Positions 7,373-15,956 of a DNA stretch of 64,000 nucleotides are shown here, piece by piece. The stretch's first letter is position 1; the number at the start of each line of letters is the position of its first letter. Made by a program: the position numbers and the translations under genes. The stretch lies in assembly GCF_001751365.1 (NCBI RefSeq), contig NZ_LJGT01000041.1:366208-430207 (forward strand). Reading direction: 5' to 3'. The notes beneath the pieces were generated by a model, which made no database searches, was not told where the DNA came from, and worked only from the letters and a program-made list of their open reading frames with translations. The DNA comes from Streptomyces abyssalis (GTDB lineage: Bacteria; Actinomycetota; Actinomycetes; Streptomycetales; Streptomycetaceae).

Positions 7373-8797
7373 GTGCCATCAACCATCCCTTCCGCATCCG
7401 GTGAGCATTCTGCGGATTCCGCATCCCCGCTCCGTACGGCGGTGCTCGCCGATTCCGACACGCGCTGGAAATGGGGAGCCCTCACCGCACGCCGCATCGC
7501 GCCGGGCTCCCGCATCGACGGACTGCTGCTGCGCGGGCGCGCCACCCCGACGCCCCGGCAGCTCGCCGAGGTCGGCGTCGACGTGGACTCGCTGCGGGAG
7601 ACGAGCGGAGCGGCCTTCGTGGGGGAGGCCGCGGACCGGGGCGCCTACGACGTGGTCGTCCTCGCCTGCGTGGGCGGAGCGGTGCAGGCGATGCTGCACG
7701 GCATGGCGAACGCGGCGCGCACAGCGCAGCCGCAGTCGTCTTCGCAGCCGGAGCCCGCAGGCGTGGAGGCGCGCGAGGAGGGTCACCGCCGTCCGGTGAC
7801 GGTCACCGGCTATGTCGGCGTCGTCTACGAGAAGCTCGCCGACGGCCTGCTGCTGCGCCACGGTGCCGACGTCGTCCTCGCCAACTCCCGCTACGACGCG
7901 GAGCGTTTCCGCGGCGTCTACGAGGGCGCGGGCGCCGACGCCTCGTCCGTCACGGAGGGCGCGCTGCCCTTCCTCGGCGGCGCACCGTATGAAGGCCGCC
8001 GCGACGACCGGCCGTTCACCGTCGTCTTCGCGGCGCAGCCCTCCGTGCCCGCGGGCCGCGAGGACCGCGCGTACCTGCTGCGCCGGGCCGCCGGTCACGC
8101 GCGCAGCCACCCCGGGCGCGAGGTGCTGGTCAAGCTCCGCAGCCGTCCCGGCGAGCACACCACGCACATCGAGGAGCAGCCCTACCAGCGCCTCGCGGAC
8201 CGGCTGCCCGGCGGTCTGCCGCCCAACTGCCGCCTCGTGTACGGGCACATGAGCGAGGTGCTTGACCGCACCGACCTGCTCGTGACCGTCAGCTCGACCG
8301 CCGCGCTGGAGTCGCTGCACCGCTCGATCCCCACCGCCGTGCTGACCGATCTGGGCGTACGGGAAGCGCTGGGCAACCACCACTTCCTCGGTTCCGGCTG
8401 CCTCGCCTCCTGGGACGAACTCGACGCCGGGCACCTGCCGTCGGCCGACGCCGCCTGGACGGCGCGGCAGGGAGTGCTGTCCGGCGGTCCGTACGAGCGC
8501 GCATTCGACGAGGCACGCGAGCGGGTCGCCCGGCTCGCGGCGCGCGACCGGCTCCCCGCGATCGCGCCGTACTACACGCCCACGACCGCCCCCGGATATC
8601 TGCCCGGCGTCCTCGCCCGCTACGGCTTCGGCCCCGACGGCGCCGTGCTGCCCGGTGCCGCGAAGGCGGCCGCCGCCGGCGCCTCCACCGGGGTGCGCGC
8701 GGCCGTACGCGGCGCGGTGCGGGACGCGGCACGCGGGGCGTACCGGCACGGCGTACAGCGCGTGGCGCCCGTGATCCGCCGCATGGGGGAGCTGTGA
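7373..8797 (+). CDS. DUF6716-type putative glycosyltransferase
   Basis: 474-residue protein beginning VPSTIPSASGEH. It resembles actinobacterial proteins I know as DUF6716, a putative GT-B type glycosyltransferase found next to nonulosonate genes. Visible elements are the N-terminal VLADSDTRWKWGA, a middle segment VLANSRYDAERFR, and the C-terminal VKLRSRPGEHTTH and TVSSTAALESLHRSIPTAVL. These are the equivalents of the KPHP and S/T-A motifs of sialyltransferase folds. The tail (residues about 430-474) is a basic amphipathic helix (RAAVRGAVRDAARGAYRHG). It is divergent from the GT2 pair and heads a four-gene run. A TTG at 7334 would lengthen it by 13 residues. Function is inferred from context. 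Confidence 0.6.
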   Translation: MPSTIPSASGEHSADSASPLRTAVLADSDTRWKWGALTARRIAPGSRIDGLLLRGRATPTPRQLAEVGVDVDSLRETSGAAFVGEAADRGAYDVVVLACVGGAVQAMLHGMANAARTAQPQSSSQPEPAGVEAREEGHRRPVTVTGYVGVVYEKLADGLLLRHGADVVLANSRYDAERFRGVYEGAGADASSVTEGALPFLGGAPYEGRRDDRPFTVVFAAQPSVPAGREDRAYLLRRAAGHARSHPGREVLVKLRSRPGEHTTHIEEQPYQRLADRLPGGLPPNCRLVYGHMSEVLDRTDLLVTVSSTAALESLHRSIPTAVLTDLGVREALGNHHFLGSGCLASWDELDAGHLPSADAAWTARQGVLSGGPYERAFDEARERVARLAARDRLPAIAPYYTPTTAPGYLPGVLARYGFGPDGAVLPGAAKAAAAGASTGVRAAVRGAVRDAARGAYRHGVQRVAPVIRRMGEL

Positions 8798-8873
8798 CGG
8801 GCCACGGCGGGGAGCGTCCCGCCGCTCCGTGCCCGCCCGAGCCGTATCCCCCGTACACCGCTGAGGAGTTGAC

Positions 8874-10181
8874 ATGACCGAGATGTCCGGGACGAGGACA
8901 GCGACAGGAACGAGGGGCGGGTCCTCCGGTGCGGGCGCCCGCCGGGTGCTCGCCGTGATCCCCGCCCGCGGCGGCTCGAAGGGCGTGCCCGCCAAGAACC
9001 TCGCCACCGTGGGCGGCGAGCCCCTCGTCGCCAGGGCCGTACGGGCCTGTCTCGGCGCCGGGCTGGTGACGGACGTGGCCGTATCGACGGACGACTCCGG
9101 CATCGCGGCGGCAGCACGCACGGCGGGGGCCCAGGTCGTGGAGCGGCCGGGTGAGATAGCCGGCGACACCGCGACCAGCGAGGCAGCCGTACTGCACGCC
9201 GTGGACGTCTGCGAAACGCGGTCGGGAGCCCCCGTAGACGCGGTGCTGCTGGTCCAGTGCACGAGCCCGTTCATCACCTGCGAGGACATCGACGCGGTGG
9301 CGGGCGCGGTCGTCGAAGGCGGCGCGGACAGCGCCCTGACGGTGGCCCCCTTCCACGGCTTCGTCTGGCGCGACGGCTCCGCAGGGACGGACGCCGCAGC
9401 CACGGACGCCGCCGGCACGGACGCTGCTGCGGGCCGGAGCGCCGCCGAAGCCACCGGCGGCTTCGGCGTCAACCACGACAAGGCCTTCCGGCCGCGCCGC
9501 CAGGACCGCCCGCAGGACCTGCTGGAGACCGGCGCCGCGTACGCCATGGACGCGGCCGGCTTCCGCAAGGCCGGACACCGCTTCTTCGGACGCACCGAGC
9601 CCGTCCGTACGGACCCGGCCCGCGTCCTGGAGATCGACGACCCGCACGACCTCGCCCGCGCCCGCGCGCTCGCGCCGCTGCTGGACGCGCCGCGTCCCCG
9701 CGCGCTGCCCGGACGCGAGGACGTCGACGCGGTCGTGCTCGACTTCGACGGCACCCAGACCGACGACAGGGTGCTGATCGACTCCGAAGGACGGGAACTG
9801 GTCGCCGTGCACCGCGGCGACGGCCTCGGCATCGCCGCGCTCCGCCGCGACGGGCTGGAGCTGCTGATCCTCTCCACGGAGGAGAACCCGGTCGTCGCCG
9901 CCCGGGCCCGCAAGCTGCGGATCCCCGTACTTCACGGCATCGACCGCAAGGACCTCGCACTCAAGCAGTGGTGCGAGGAGAAGGGCATCGAGCCCGAGCG
10001 CGTGCTCTACGCCGGAAACGACGTCAACGACCTGCCCTGCTTCAACCTCGTCGGCTGGCCAGTGGCAGTCGCGGGCGCGCACGAGGTCGTACGCGAGGCC
10101 GCGCGCGCCATCACCCAGGCGCCCGGAGGCGAGGGCGCGATCCGCGAGATCGCCTCCTGGCTTCTCGGGCCGTCCCTGTAA
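8874..10181 (+). CDS. CMP-nonulosonate synthetase fused to HAD-type phosphatase
   Basis: 435 residues in two domains. Residues about 24-250 are an acylneuraminate cytidylyltransferase with the CTP-binding P-loop-like VIPARGGSKGVPAKNL and QCTSPF. Residues about 275-430 are a KdsC-like HAD phosphatase with motif I DFDGTQTDD, motif II around LSTEENPVV and motif IV GNDVNDLPC. The fusion supplies dephosphorylation of a nonulosonate 9-phosphate and its activation with CTP. The start at ATG 8874 has GAGGAG upstream. NeuB follows 40 bp later. A 23-residue Ala/Thr/Gly insertion with repeats (TDAAATDAAGTDAAAG) sits in the synthetase domain around residue 170. The exact sugar (Kdn, Neu5Ac or other) cannot be read from sequence. 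Confidence 0.85.
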   Translation: MTEMSGTRTATGTRGGSSGAGARRVLAVIPARGGSKGVPAKNLATVGGEPLVARAVRACLGAGLVTDVAVSTDDSGIAAAARTAGAQVVERPGEIAGDTATSEAAVLHAVDVCETRSGAPVDAVLLVQCTSPFITCEDIDAVAGAVVEGGADSALTVAPFHGFVWRDGSAGTDAAATDAAGTDAAAGRSAAEATGGFGVNHDKAFRPRRQDRPQDLLETGAAYAMDAAGFRKAGHRFFGRTEPVRTDPARVLEIDDPHDLARARALAPLLDAPRPRALPGREDVDAVVLDFDGTQTDDRVLIDSEGRELVAVHRGDGLGIAALRRDGLELLILSTEENPVVAARARKLRIPVLHGIDRKDLALKQWCEEKGIEPERVLYAGNDVNDLPCFNLVGWPVAVAGAHEVVREAARAITQAPGGEGAIREIASWLLGPSL

Positions 10182-10221
10182 CCGACCTCAGCAAGCGAAG
10201 AGTTGTAGGAGAAACATCCTC

Positions 10222-11166
10222 ATGAGCACCAACCGTCTGCGCACCCTCGGTGAGAAGACCGTCGGCCCCGGACACCCCGTCTACGTCACGGGCGAGATCG
10301 GCATCAACCACAACGGCGAGCTCGAGAACGCCTTCGCGCTCATCGACGCCGCCGCCGAAGCCGGCTGCGACGCCGTGAAGTTCCAGAAGCGCACCCCCGA
10401 GGTGTGCACCCCGCGCGACCAGTGGGACGTCGAGCGCGACACCCCCTGGGGCCGCATGACCTACATCGACTACCGGCACCGCGTCGAGTTCGACGAGGAC
10501 GGCTACCGCGCCATCGACGAGCACTGCGCCAAGCGCGGCATCGACTGGTTCGCCTCCCCGTGGGACGTGGAATCCGTCGCCTTCCTGGAGAAGTTCGGCG
10601 TGCCCGCCTACAAGGTGGCCTCCGCATCGCTCACCGACGACGAGCTGCTGCGCGCCATGCGCGCGACCGGCCGCACGGTGATCCTCTCCACGGGCATGTC
10701 CACCCCCAAGCAGATCCGGCACGCGGTGGAGGTGCTCGGCAGCGCCAACATCGTGCTCTGCCACGCCACTTCGACGTACCCGGCGCAGGCGGGCGAGCTG
10801 AACCTGCGGATGATCCACACCCTGGAGCGTGAGTTCCCGAACGTGCCCATCGGCTACAGCGGCCACGAGACCGGCCTGCAGACCAGCCTCGCGGCCGTCG
10901 CCCTCGGCGCCTGCTTCGTGGAGCGTCACATCACGCTCGACCGCGCCATGTGGGGCTCCGACCAGGCCGCGTCCGTCGAGCCGGGCGGCCTCCAGCGGCT
11001 GGTCCGCGACATCCGCACGATCGAGGACTCGCTGGGCGACGGCGTGAAGAAGGTCTACGAGAGCGAGCTGAAGCCGATGGAGAAGCTCCGCCGCGTCAAG
11101 GGCGTCGTCGCCGAAGCCGAGGAGGCCGGAGCCGACGGGGCCGACCGCGAGCCGGCAGCAGTCTGA
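10222..11166 (+). CDS. neuB: nonulosonate (sialic acid / Kdn) synthase
   Basis: 314-residue aldolase-type (beta/alpha)8 enzyme that condenses phosphoenolpyruvate with a hexose (ManNAc, mannose, or the 6-phosphate). Motifs: GEIGINHNG near the N-terminus, CDAVKFQKR, VPAYKVASASLTDDELL, ILSTGMSTPKQI, and GYSGHETG with the metal/substrate His, followed by ERHITLDRAMWGSDQAASVE. The C-terminal SAF (antifreeze-like) domain of E. coli-type NeuB is absent, as in many actinobacterial versions. AGGAG lies 11 nt before ATG 10222. Because a HAD phosphatase is fused to the next enzyme, a 9-phosphate product made from a hexose 6-phosphate is the likely chemistry (inference). Confidence 0.88.
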   Translation: MSTNRLRTLGEKTVGPGHPVYVTGEIGINHNGELENAFALIDAAAEAGCDAVKFQKRTPEVCTPRDQWDVERDTPWGRMTYIDYRHRVEFDEDGYRAIDEHCAKRGIDWFASPWDVESVAFLEKFGVPAYKVASASLTDDELLRAMRATGRTVILSTGMSTPKQIRHAVEVLGSANIVLCHATSTYPAQAGELNLRMIHTLEREFPNVPIGYSGHETGLQTSLAAVALGACFVERHITLDRAMWGSDQAASVEPGGLQRLVRDIRTIEDSLGDGVKKVYESELKPMEKLRRVKGVVAEAEEAGADGADREPAAV

Positions 11167-11186
11167 CGGAACGACGGAGCCGAGCG

Positions 11187-12572
11187 GTGAGCCGAAGCGG
11201 ACGGGACGGAGCCCGTGCCCGGGGAAGAAGGACGGGCGGCACGCTGGCCTTCGTCGAGAGCCCCGTACAGCTCCTCAACGTCCTGGAGTGGGCGCACTCC
11301 GCGGCGCTGATCTCCGCCGTGCCCGGCCCCGGTGCGGCCGGCGCGGCGGAGGTCCCGTCCCCGGGGACACCCCCGCAGGACGCAGCGGGCGGCCTCACCG
11401 TGGTCGTCCTCTCACCCCACGACCCCATGACGCGCGGCCAGCTGCGCAGGGTCGCGGAGCTCGCACGGGACGAGGGCGTCGCCGTGCGCTGGGAGGACGC
11501 GCGCGGCGGTCCCACGGCGCCGCTCAAGACCGTCGGTTCCCTCGCGCGCGATCTGCGTCATGCGAGCCGGGTCGTCATCGGCGATCCCTTCTCGCGGTAC
11601 GTGCAGCTGCTCCTCACGCTCACCTCCGCCCGCGACGTCGTCGTGGTGGACGACGGCACCGCCACGATGGAGTTCGTCTCCCAACTCGCGGGCGGGGAAC
11701 GGCTGGTGCGCTGGCACCGCAAGGGCTCGGCACCGGCCGGGCTGCAGGCGGCGGCCCAGGCCGTCCTCTTCGCGCCCTTCGCGCGGCGGGCTCGCTCGCG
11801 CCTCACTCCAGGGGGCCTTCCCGCCGAAGGCTCGGGGTCTCCCCGCCGAAGGCTTGGGGACGGGACGGCACGCGGCGAGCGTGACAGGGACAGCGTCCGC
11901 CGTGTCGAGGTCTTCAGCTCGATGCCCGTCGACGCCTCCGACGGTCAGCTGCGCGACCTCGGTGTCACCGTCTCCGCCAACGACTTCTCCTGGACCCGCG
12001 CACGCTTCGGGCCCCCACGGCTGACCCGCGGCACCGACCTGGTCGGGACCTCTCTCGTCGAGACGGGTGTCGTGGACCTGGAGCGCTATCTGGAGGGCGT
12101 GGCGGCCCTGGCCCGTACGCACGGCGCCACCCGCTACTTCGCGCACCGCCGCGAGAGCAGCGAGAAACTTCACCGCGTGAAGTCCGCCACAGGTCTGGAG
12201 ATCGTCCGTCCCGACCTGCCGCTGGAGCTGGTCGCCCGCCGCGGGCCGATCGGCCGTACGATCGTGAGCTTCCCGTCCACCGTCGTGCACACGCTGCCAC
12301 TCGCGCTGACCGGTACGCCGGTCTCGGTGGCCGTCTGCGAGGTGGACCGGACGTGGTTCACGGCTGATGCCTCGCCCCGCGCGGAGGGCTTCCTCTCGGG
12401 CGTCACGGACAGCGCGCACCGGGTACGGAAGCTCGGGGGCGCGGAGGCTCCCGGGGCGGCACCGCCCGTGAGCGGAGCCGGAACGGGTCCGGCCACGCCG
12501 CAGGGGGCGTCCGCTCCCCAGCAATCGTCACGGACGTCCGTGCCGACGGAGGCCGACCGGGCAAGCGCGTAG
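11187..12572 (+). CDS. sialyltransferase-like protein (GT52/polysialyltransferase-like)
   Basis: 461-residue protein starting at GTG 11187 with GGAG 8 nt upstream. The N-terminal TLAFVESPVQLLNVLEWAH is the opening strand-helix typical of bacterial capsule and LOS sialyltransferases. A DDGTATMEF segment lies in the middle, and the C-terminal IGRTIVSFPSTVVHTLPLAL corresponds to the CMP-sugar binding region. At about residues 208-228 a GC-rich repeat (DNA 11816-11860) adds the non-conserved peptide GGLPAEGSGSPRRRLGDG. The last 50 residues are a low-complexity Ala/Pro/Ser tail. It is the last gene of the nonulosonate run and presumably adds the sugar to a surface acceptor. Family placement is by motif resemblance only. 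Confidence 0.55.
   Translation: MSRSGRDGARARGRRTGGTLAFVESPVQLLNVLEWAHSAALISAVPGPGAAGAAEVPSPGTPPQDAAGGLTVVVLSPHDPMTRGQLRRVAELARDEGVAVRWEDARGGPTAPLKTVGSLARDLRHASRVVIGDPFSRYVQLLLTLTSARDVVVVDDGTATMEFVSQLAGGERLVRWHRKGSAPAGLQAAAQAVLFAPFARRARSRLTPGGLPAEGSGSPRRRLGDGTARGERDRDSVRRVEVFSSMPVDASDGQLRDLGVTVSANDFSWTRARFGPPRLTRGTDLVGTSLVETGVVDLERYLEGVAALARTHGATRYFAHRRESSEKLHRVKSATGLEIVRPDLPLELVARRGPIGRTIVSFPSTVVHTLPLALTGTPVSVAVCEVDRTWFTADASPRAEGFLSGVTDSAHRVRKLGGAEAPGAAPPVSGAGTGPATPQGASAPQQSSRTSVPTEADRASA
11816..11860. repeat. short GC-rich repeat inside the sialyltransferase-like gene
   Basis: Two tandem units of CCCGCCGAAGGCTYGGGG (about 11820-11860). The first unit plus spacer matches the repeat inside gntK at 4033-4064. 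It is carried in frame through a non-conserved region of the protein. Confidence 0.6.
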
Positions 12573-12677
12573 GTATACCCACCTCCATCCGGACATAATC
12601 GCCGGCCCTGAAAATTTTTGGTCCCCTGAGGGGCTGAACTTTCCGTGATCGGCTGCATGGGGTGGCCTGAATACGCC

Positions 12678-12683
12678 TACCCT
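12678..12683 (+). promoter_or_regulatory. leaderless -10 box for the M20 amidohydrolase gene
   Basis: TACCCT ends 6 nt before ATG 12690, with no Shine-Dalgarno sequence. This is the spacing typical of leaderless actinobacterial transcripts. Confidence 0.5.
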
Positions 12684-12689
12684 GCGGAT

Positions 12690-13973
12690 ATGAACAGAGT
12701 CCTGTCCCCCGAGCCGGAGGTGGACCCGACCGGCGAAGCAGCAGTCGAAGCAGCCCTGCTGGGCGTGGTCCCCGAGCTGCCCGGCAGACTTCCCGACGCG
12801 CTTCGCGAGGAACTCGTCGCCTTCCGTCGCGACCTCCACATGCATCCGGAACTGGGCAACCAGGAGTTCCGTACGACAGCCGCGATCAAGGCGCGCCTGG
12901 AGCAGGCCGGTCTGCGGCCCAGAACCCTGCCGATGGGAACAGGCCTCATCTGCGACATCCACCCCGGCCTCGCCGAGCGGTGGGACGGCGTCCGACCGAT
13001 GCTGGCGCTCCGCGCGGACATCGACGCCCTGCCGATTCCGGACACCAAGTCCGTCCCGTACCGCTCGACCGTCCCCGACCGTGCGCACGCCTGCGGCCAC
13101 GACGTGCACACCACTGTCGTGCTCGGAGCCGGGCTCGTCCTCGCGGACCTCGCCCGCGCGGGTCACCTCACGCGCTCGGTACGGCTCCTCTTCCAGCCCG
13201 CCGAGGAGGTCCTGCCCGGCGGTGCCACCGACGCCATCGACGGCGGCGCGCTCGACGGTGTGGGCCGGATCATGGCCGTCCACTGCGACCCGCGGGTCGA
13301 CGCCGGCCGCATCGGCCTGCGCCCCGGCCCCATCACCTCCGCCTGCGACCGGGTCGAGGTGGCCCTCACGGGCCCCGGTGGCCACACCGCACGCCCGCAT
13401 CTGACCACGGACCTGGTCACGGCCGCGGCGAAGCTCGTCACCGAGGTCCCGGCCCTGCTCTCCCGCCGTGTCGACGCGCGCGCCGGCATGGCCCTCACCT
13501 GGGGCCGCATCGAATCCGGCCACGCCTGCAACGTCGTGCCGCAGCGGGCCGAACTCTCCGGCACACTGCGCTGCCTGGACATCGCGGCGTGGCGTGACGC
13601 GCCCGATCTGGTGCACGCGGCCATCGACGAGACGGCCACGCTGCACCGCGCCAAGTCGGAGATCACGTACGTGCGGGGCGTGCCGCCCGTCGTCAACGAG
13701 ACCGGCACGACAGAGCTGTTGCGTACGGCGATGACGGCCCGGCGCGGGACGCCCACCGTCGAGGACACCGAACAGAGCCTGGGCGGCGAGGACTTCTCCT
13801 GGTACCTGGAGCACGTCCCGGGGGCGATGGCCCGCCTCGGCGTACGGGCTCCGGAGGACCGCCACCCGCGGGACCTCCACCAGGGCGACTTCGACGTGGA
13901 CGAGTCGGCGATCACGGTGGGGGTCGAACTCTTCACGGCGGCAGCCCTCCTGGACCCGCCGGCGCCCGCGTAG
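12690..13973 (+). CDS. M20 family amidohydrolase / peptidase
   Basis: 427-residue zinc-dependent hydrolase of the M20D (hippurate hydrolase / IAA-amino-acid hydrolase) type. Motifs in order: RRDLHMHPELGNQEF, ALRADIDALPI, HACGHDVHTT (zinc ligand), FQPAEEVLPGGA (catalytic Glu and zinc ligand), and SLGGEDFSWYLEHVPG near the end. The dimerisation lobe lies at about residues 225-335. It releases an amino acid or acyl group from N-acyl amino acids or peptides; the true substrate is unknown. No signal peptide is present. The stop codon TAG (13971-13973) is directly followed by repeat element copy 1. Confidence 0.85.
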   Translation: MNRVLSPEPEVDPTGEAAVEAALLGVVPELPGRLPDALREELVAFRRDLHMHPELGNQEFRTTAAIKARLEQAGLRPRTLPMGTGLICDIHPGLAERWDGVRPMLALRADIDALPIPDTKSVPYRSTVPDRAHACGHDVHTTVVLGAGLVLADLARAGHLTRSVRLLFQPAEEVLPGGATDAIDGGALDGVGRIMAVHCDPRVDAGRIGLRPGPITSACDRVEVALTGPGGHTARPHLTTDLVTAAAKLVTEVPALLSRRVDARAGMALTWGRIESGHACNVVPQRAELSGTLRCLDIAAWRDAPDLVHAAIDETATLHRAKSEITYVRGVPPVVNETGTTELLRTAMTARRGTPTVEDTEQSLGGEDFSWYLEHVPGAMARLGVRAPEDRHPRDLHQGDFDVDESAITVGVELFTAAALLDPPAPA

Positions 13974-14560
13974 CGGGCGGGTTCCGGCGACGGGCGTGTT
14001 CGCGTGCGGTGTGTTCGGGGTTCCGGGTGCGTGCCGCTGCGGCGGCGGCTCCGGGAAGGCACGATTTACCTCCCTGTACCGGTACGGGGACCTGTTCTGG
14101 CTCCCATATGGCGGTCCGCAAATCGCGCTTGATTTTCCCGGAGCCACCGCCTCCGCGTCCCACCCCCTCCGGTCGTCCTAGCGGCTTTCCCCTGGTGGTT
14201 CCCGGACAGGTTGCGGGTTCCTGCCGTGCGGACCTTTCGGCACGTGTACGTGCCTTGCGGCTCCAACCATCGGTGTTCAGGGGCCCGTTGGGCCCTTGAG
14301 TGGTCCGAGAGCGGCAGCAGGTCCGACGGGAGGACGAGGCAACTGACCAGGCCCACCGGCGGGGAAGCCGCCGGCGGACGGGAGGGGGCGGGACGCGCAG
14401 GGAGGCACGTCCGGACACTCAAGCGTGATTTGCGGACCGGTATATGAGGGGCAGCACGAAGGCCCGTACCGGTTCAGGGAGGGAAATCATGCCCGTCCGG
14501 ACTGGCTCCCGGAGCGGCACGCCCCCGCCACCCACCATGCACCCCCAGGCGCACACCCGC
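13974..14560 (-). repeat. three-copy inverted-arm element, copy 1 (reversed)
   Basis: Copy 1 lies reversed with respect to copies 2 (25288-25980) and 3 (46571-47160). It starts within a few bases of the M20 stop. Its left arm carries a ribosome-binding site and GTG reading leftward at 14062. The core has the hairpin TCAGGGGCCC (14277-14286) / GGGCCCTTGA (14290-14299), closed with one G-T wobble. Next to it lies the palindrome GGCACGT-GT-ACGTGCC (about 14239-14254). The right arm (about 14400-14520) carries ACCGGTA ... TACCGGT and AGGGAGGGAAATC before ATG 14489. The whole lies in the 868-bp gap before the Bmp lipoprotein gene. Confidence 0.85.
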
Positions 14561-14767
14561 ACGCACCCCCTCGGTCGCCGAAGGCGTACCGTGCCGCACC
14601 ACACCCGGAACCGCCCGCAGGGCGAACCCGCCCGGCCCGCGAACCGGAGCCGCCCGGGCCCGCCGCGCCCCCGCGCGCAGCGTCGGGGGCCGCGGCACCG
14701 TTGTGGCCTGGGGCGCAGCCCCCTTCGCACCGATCCGATAACAGCATTCCAGCACCTCTTTACGTGA
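14489..14767 (+). CDS. possible short ORF launched by element copy 1
   Basis: ATG 14489 follows AGGGAGG with ideal spacing and opens 92 codons beginning MPVRTGSRSGTPPPP. The other two copies of the element start outward frames with the same MPVRTGSRSGT. The sequence is Arg/Pro-rich with no recognised domain, and conservation ends after about 12 residues. It stops just before the nucleoside operator at 14771. It may be an expressed peptide or only a translated leader. Confidence 0.25.
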   Translation: MPVRTGSRSGTPPPPTMHPQAHTRTHPLGRRRRTVPHHTRNRPQGEPARPANRSRPGPPRPRAQRRGPRHRCGLGRSPLRTDPITAFQHLFT

Positions 14768-14786
14768 AATCTACGCGCGTTAATCT
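14759..14786 (+). promoter_or_regulatory. promoter and operator of the nucleoside uptake operon
   Basis: TTTACG (14759-14764), 16-bp spacer, TAATCT (14781-14786). The spacer holds CTACGCGCGT (14771-14780), the half-and-core of a palindrome that is perfect (CTACGCGCGTAG) before add and pnp and nearly so before deoC. A repressor bound here would block the promoter. Confidence 0.6.
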
Positions 14787-14841
14787 GTGCCGGAAGCCAG
14801 CGCCGGAAGAGGCGCTTCCAAGAGCCGAAGGGGACGTCCTC

Positions 14842-15873
14842 TTGCGTCGGGTAACCAAGCTTGCAGCCGCGGTCACCACCACCGCGGCCCTCGCCCTGAC
14901 CGCCACCGCGTGCGGTGAGAGTTCCACAGAGTCCGCCGGCAAGAAGGACAAGGGAGTCGGCCTGGCCTTCGACGTCGGCGGCCGCGACGACCACTCCTTC
15001 AACCAGGCGGCGGCCCGTGGCGTCGACAAGGCGAAGAAGGAACTGGGCGTCGACTTCAAGGAGATGACGGCCAGCAACGACGAGACCGAGGCCGACCGCG
15101 AGCAGCGGATAACCTCGCTCGCCAAGGCCGGGTACAACCCGGTCATAGGTGTGGGCTTCGACTACGGCAAGTCCGTCAACAAGATCGCCAAGAAGTTCCC
15201 GGACACCACCTTCGGCGTCGTGGACTCCCCGTCCGAGGGGAAGAACGTCGCCGGCCTGGTCTTCGCGGAGCACGAGGCGTCCTACCTCGCCGGTGTCGCC
15301 GCCGCGAAGAAGACCAAGACCAAGGAGGTCGGCTTCATCGGCGGCGTCAACAACGCGCTGATCCAGAAGTTCCAGGCGGGCTTCGAGCAGGGCGTGAAGG
15401 AGACCGACCCGAAGGTCAAGGTCACTTCGCAGTACCTGTACCCGACCAACACCAAGGGCTTCAACGACCCGGCGGCCGCCAAGGACAAGGCCAAGGGCAT
15501 GCTCGACGCCGGCAACGACGTGATCTACTCCGCGGCGGGCCAGTCCGGTGTCGGCTCGATCGAAGAGGTCAGCAAGCAGAAGGGCGCCTGGGCCATCGGA
15601 GTCGACTCCGACCAGTACAACCAGCCCGGTCTGGCCAAGTACAAGGACGCGATTCTCACCTCGGCCGTCAAGAACGTCGACGTCGCCGTCTTCGACCTGG
15701 TCAAGAGCGTCGAGGACAAGAAGCCGATGAAGGGCACCACGTCCTTCGACCTGAAGGAGGACGGCGTCTCGCTGGCCACCTCCGGCGGCTTCATCGACGA
15801 CATCCAGAGCGACATCGACAAGGCCAAGAAGGAGATCGTCGACGGCAAGATCAAGGTCAAGGACACCCCGTGA
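14842..15873 (+). CDS. Bmp-family nucleoside-binding lipoprotein
   Basis: 343-residue substrate-binding protein of a nucleoside ABC importer. The signal peptide MRRVTKLAAAVTTTAALALT ends at the lipobox with Cys 24. The mature part has the Bmp pattern GLAFDVGGRDDHSFNQAAARG near its start, FGVVDSPSEGKNVAGLVFAEHE in the middle and GVDSDQYNQPG in the second lobe. The start is TTG 14842 with AAGGGGA upstream. The promoter carries the nucleoside operator. Two strong hairpins separate it from the ATPase and permease genes, fitting the usual excess of binding protein over transporter. Confidence 0.92.
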   Translation: MRRVTKLAAAVTTTAALALTATACGESSTESAGKKDKGVGLAFDVGGRDDHSFNQAAARGVDKAKKELGVDFKEMTASNDETEADREQRITSLAKAGYNPVIGVGFDYGKSVNKIAKKFPDTTFGVVDSPSEGKNVAGLVFAEHEASYLAGVAAAKKTKTKEVGFIGGVNNALIQKFQAGFEQGVKETDPKVKVTSQYLYPTNTKGFNDPAAAKDKAKGMLDAGNDVIYSAAGQSGVGSIEEVSKQKGAWAIGVDSDQYNQPGLAKYKDAILTSAVKNVDVAVFDLVKSVEDKKPMKGTTSFDLKEDGVSLATSGGFIDDIQSDIDKAKKEIVDGKIKVKDTP

Positions 15874-15880
15874 TCCCGCT

Positions 15881-15911
15881 GCCGGTCCGCCGCACGTGAC
15901 GGCGGACCGGC
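15881..15911 (+). terminator. first intra-operon hairpin after the binding-protein gene
   Basis: GCCGGTCCGCCG (15881-15892) and CGGCGGACCGGC (15900-15911) form a perfect 12-bp stem with loop CACGTGA, starting 7 bp after the stop codon. It probably acts as a partial terminator or an mRNA 3'-end stabiliser. Confidence 0.65.
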
Positions 15912-15956
15912 GGCGGCTTCCGTCCACGAGCGGGAGGCGGCACGGAGTCCGGGACC

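Noticed and set aside
7379..9913. 844-aa antisense frame across two glycan genes
   Set aside because: Spans parts of two recognised sense genes and their gap; composition is that of codon-complement shadow (Arg/Ala/Gly rich) with no motif.
14221..14300. Core of the repeat element as a tRNA or tmRNA-like gene
   Set aside because: Strong hairpins are present, but no acceptor stem, T-loop GTTCRA consensus in place, or cloverleaf spacing was found.
13974..14841. Insertion sequence with transposase before the Bmp operon
   Set aside because: Terminal inverted repeats exist, but no frame in the element resembles a transposase; at most it is a non-autonomous element.
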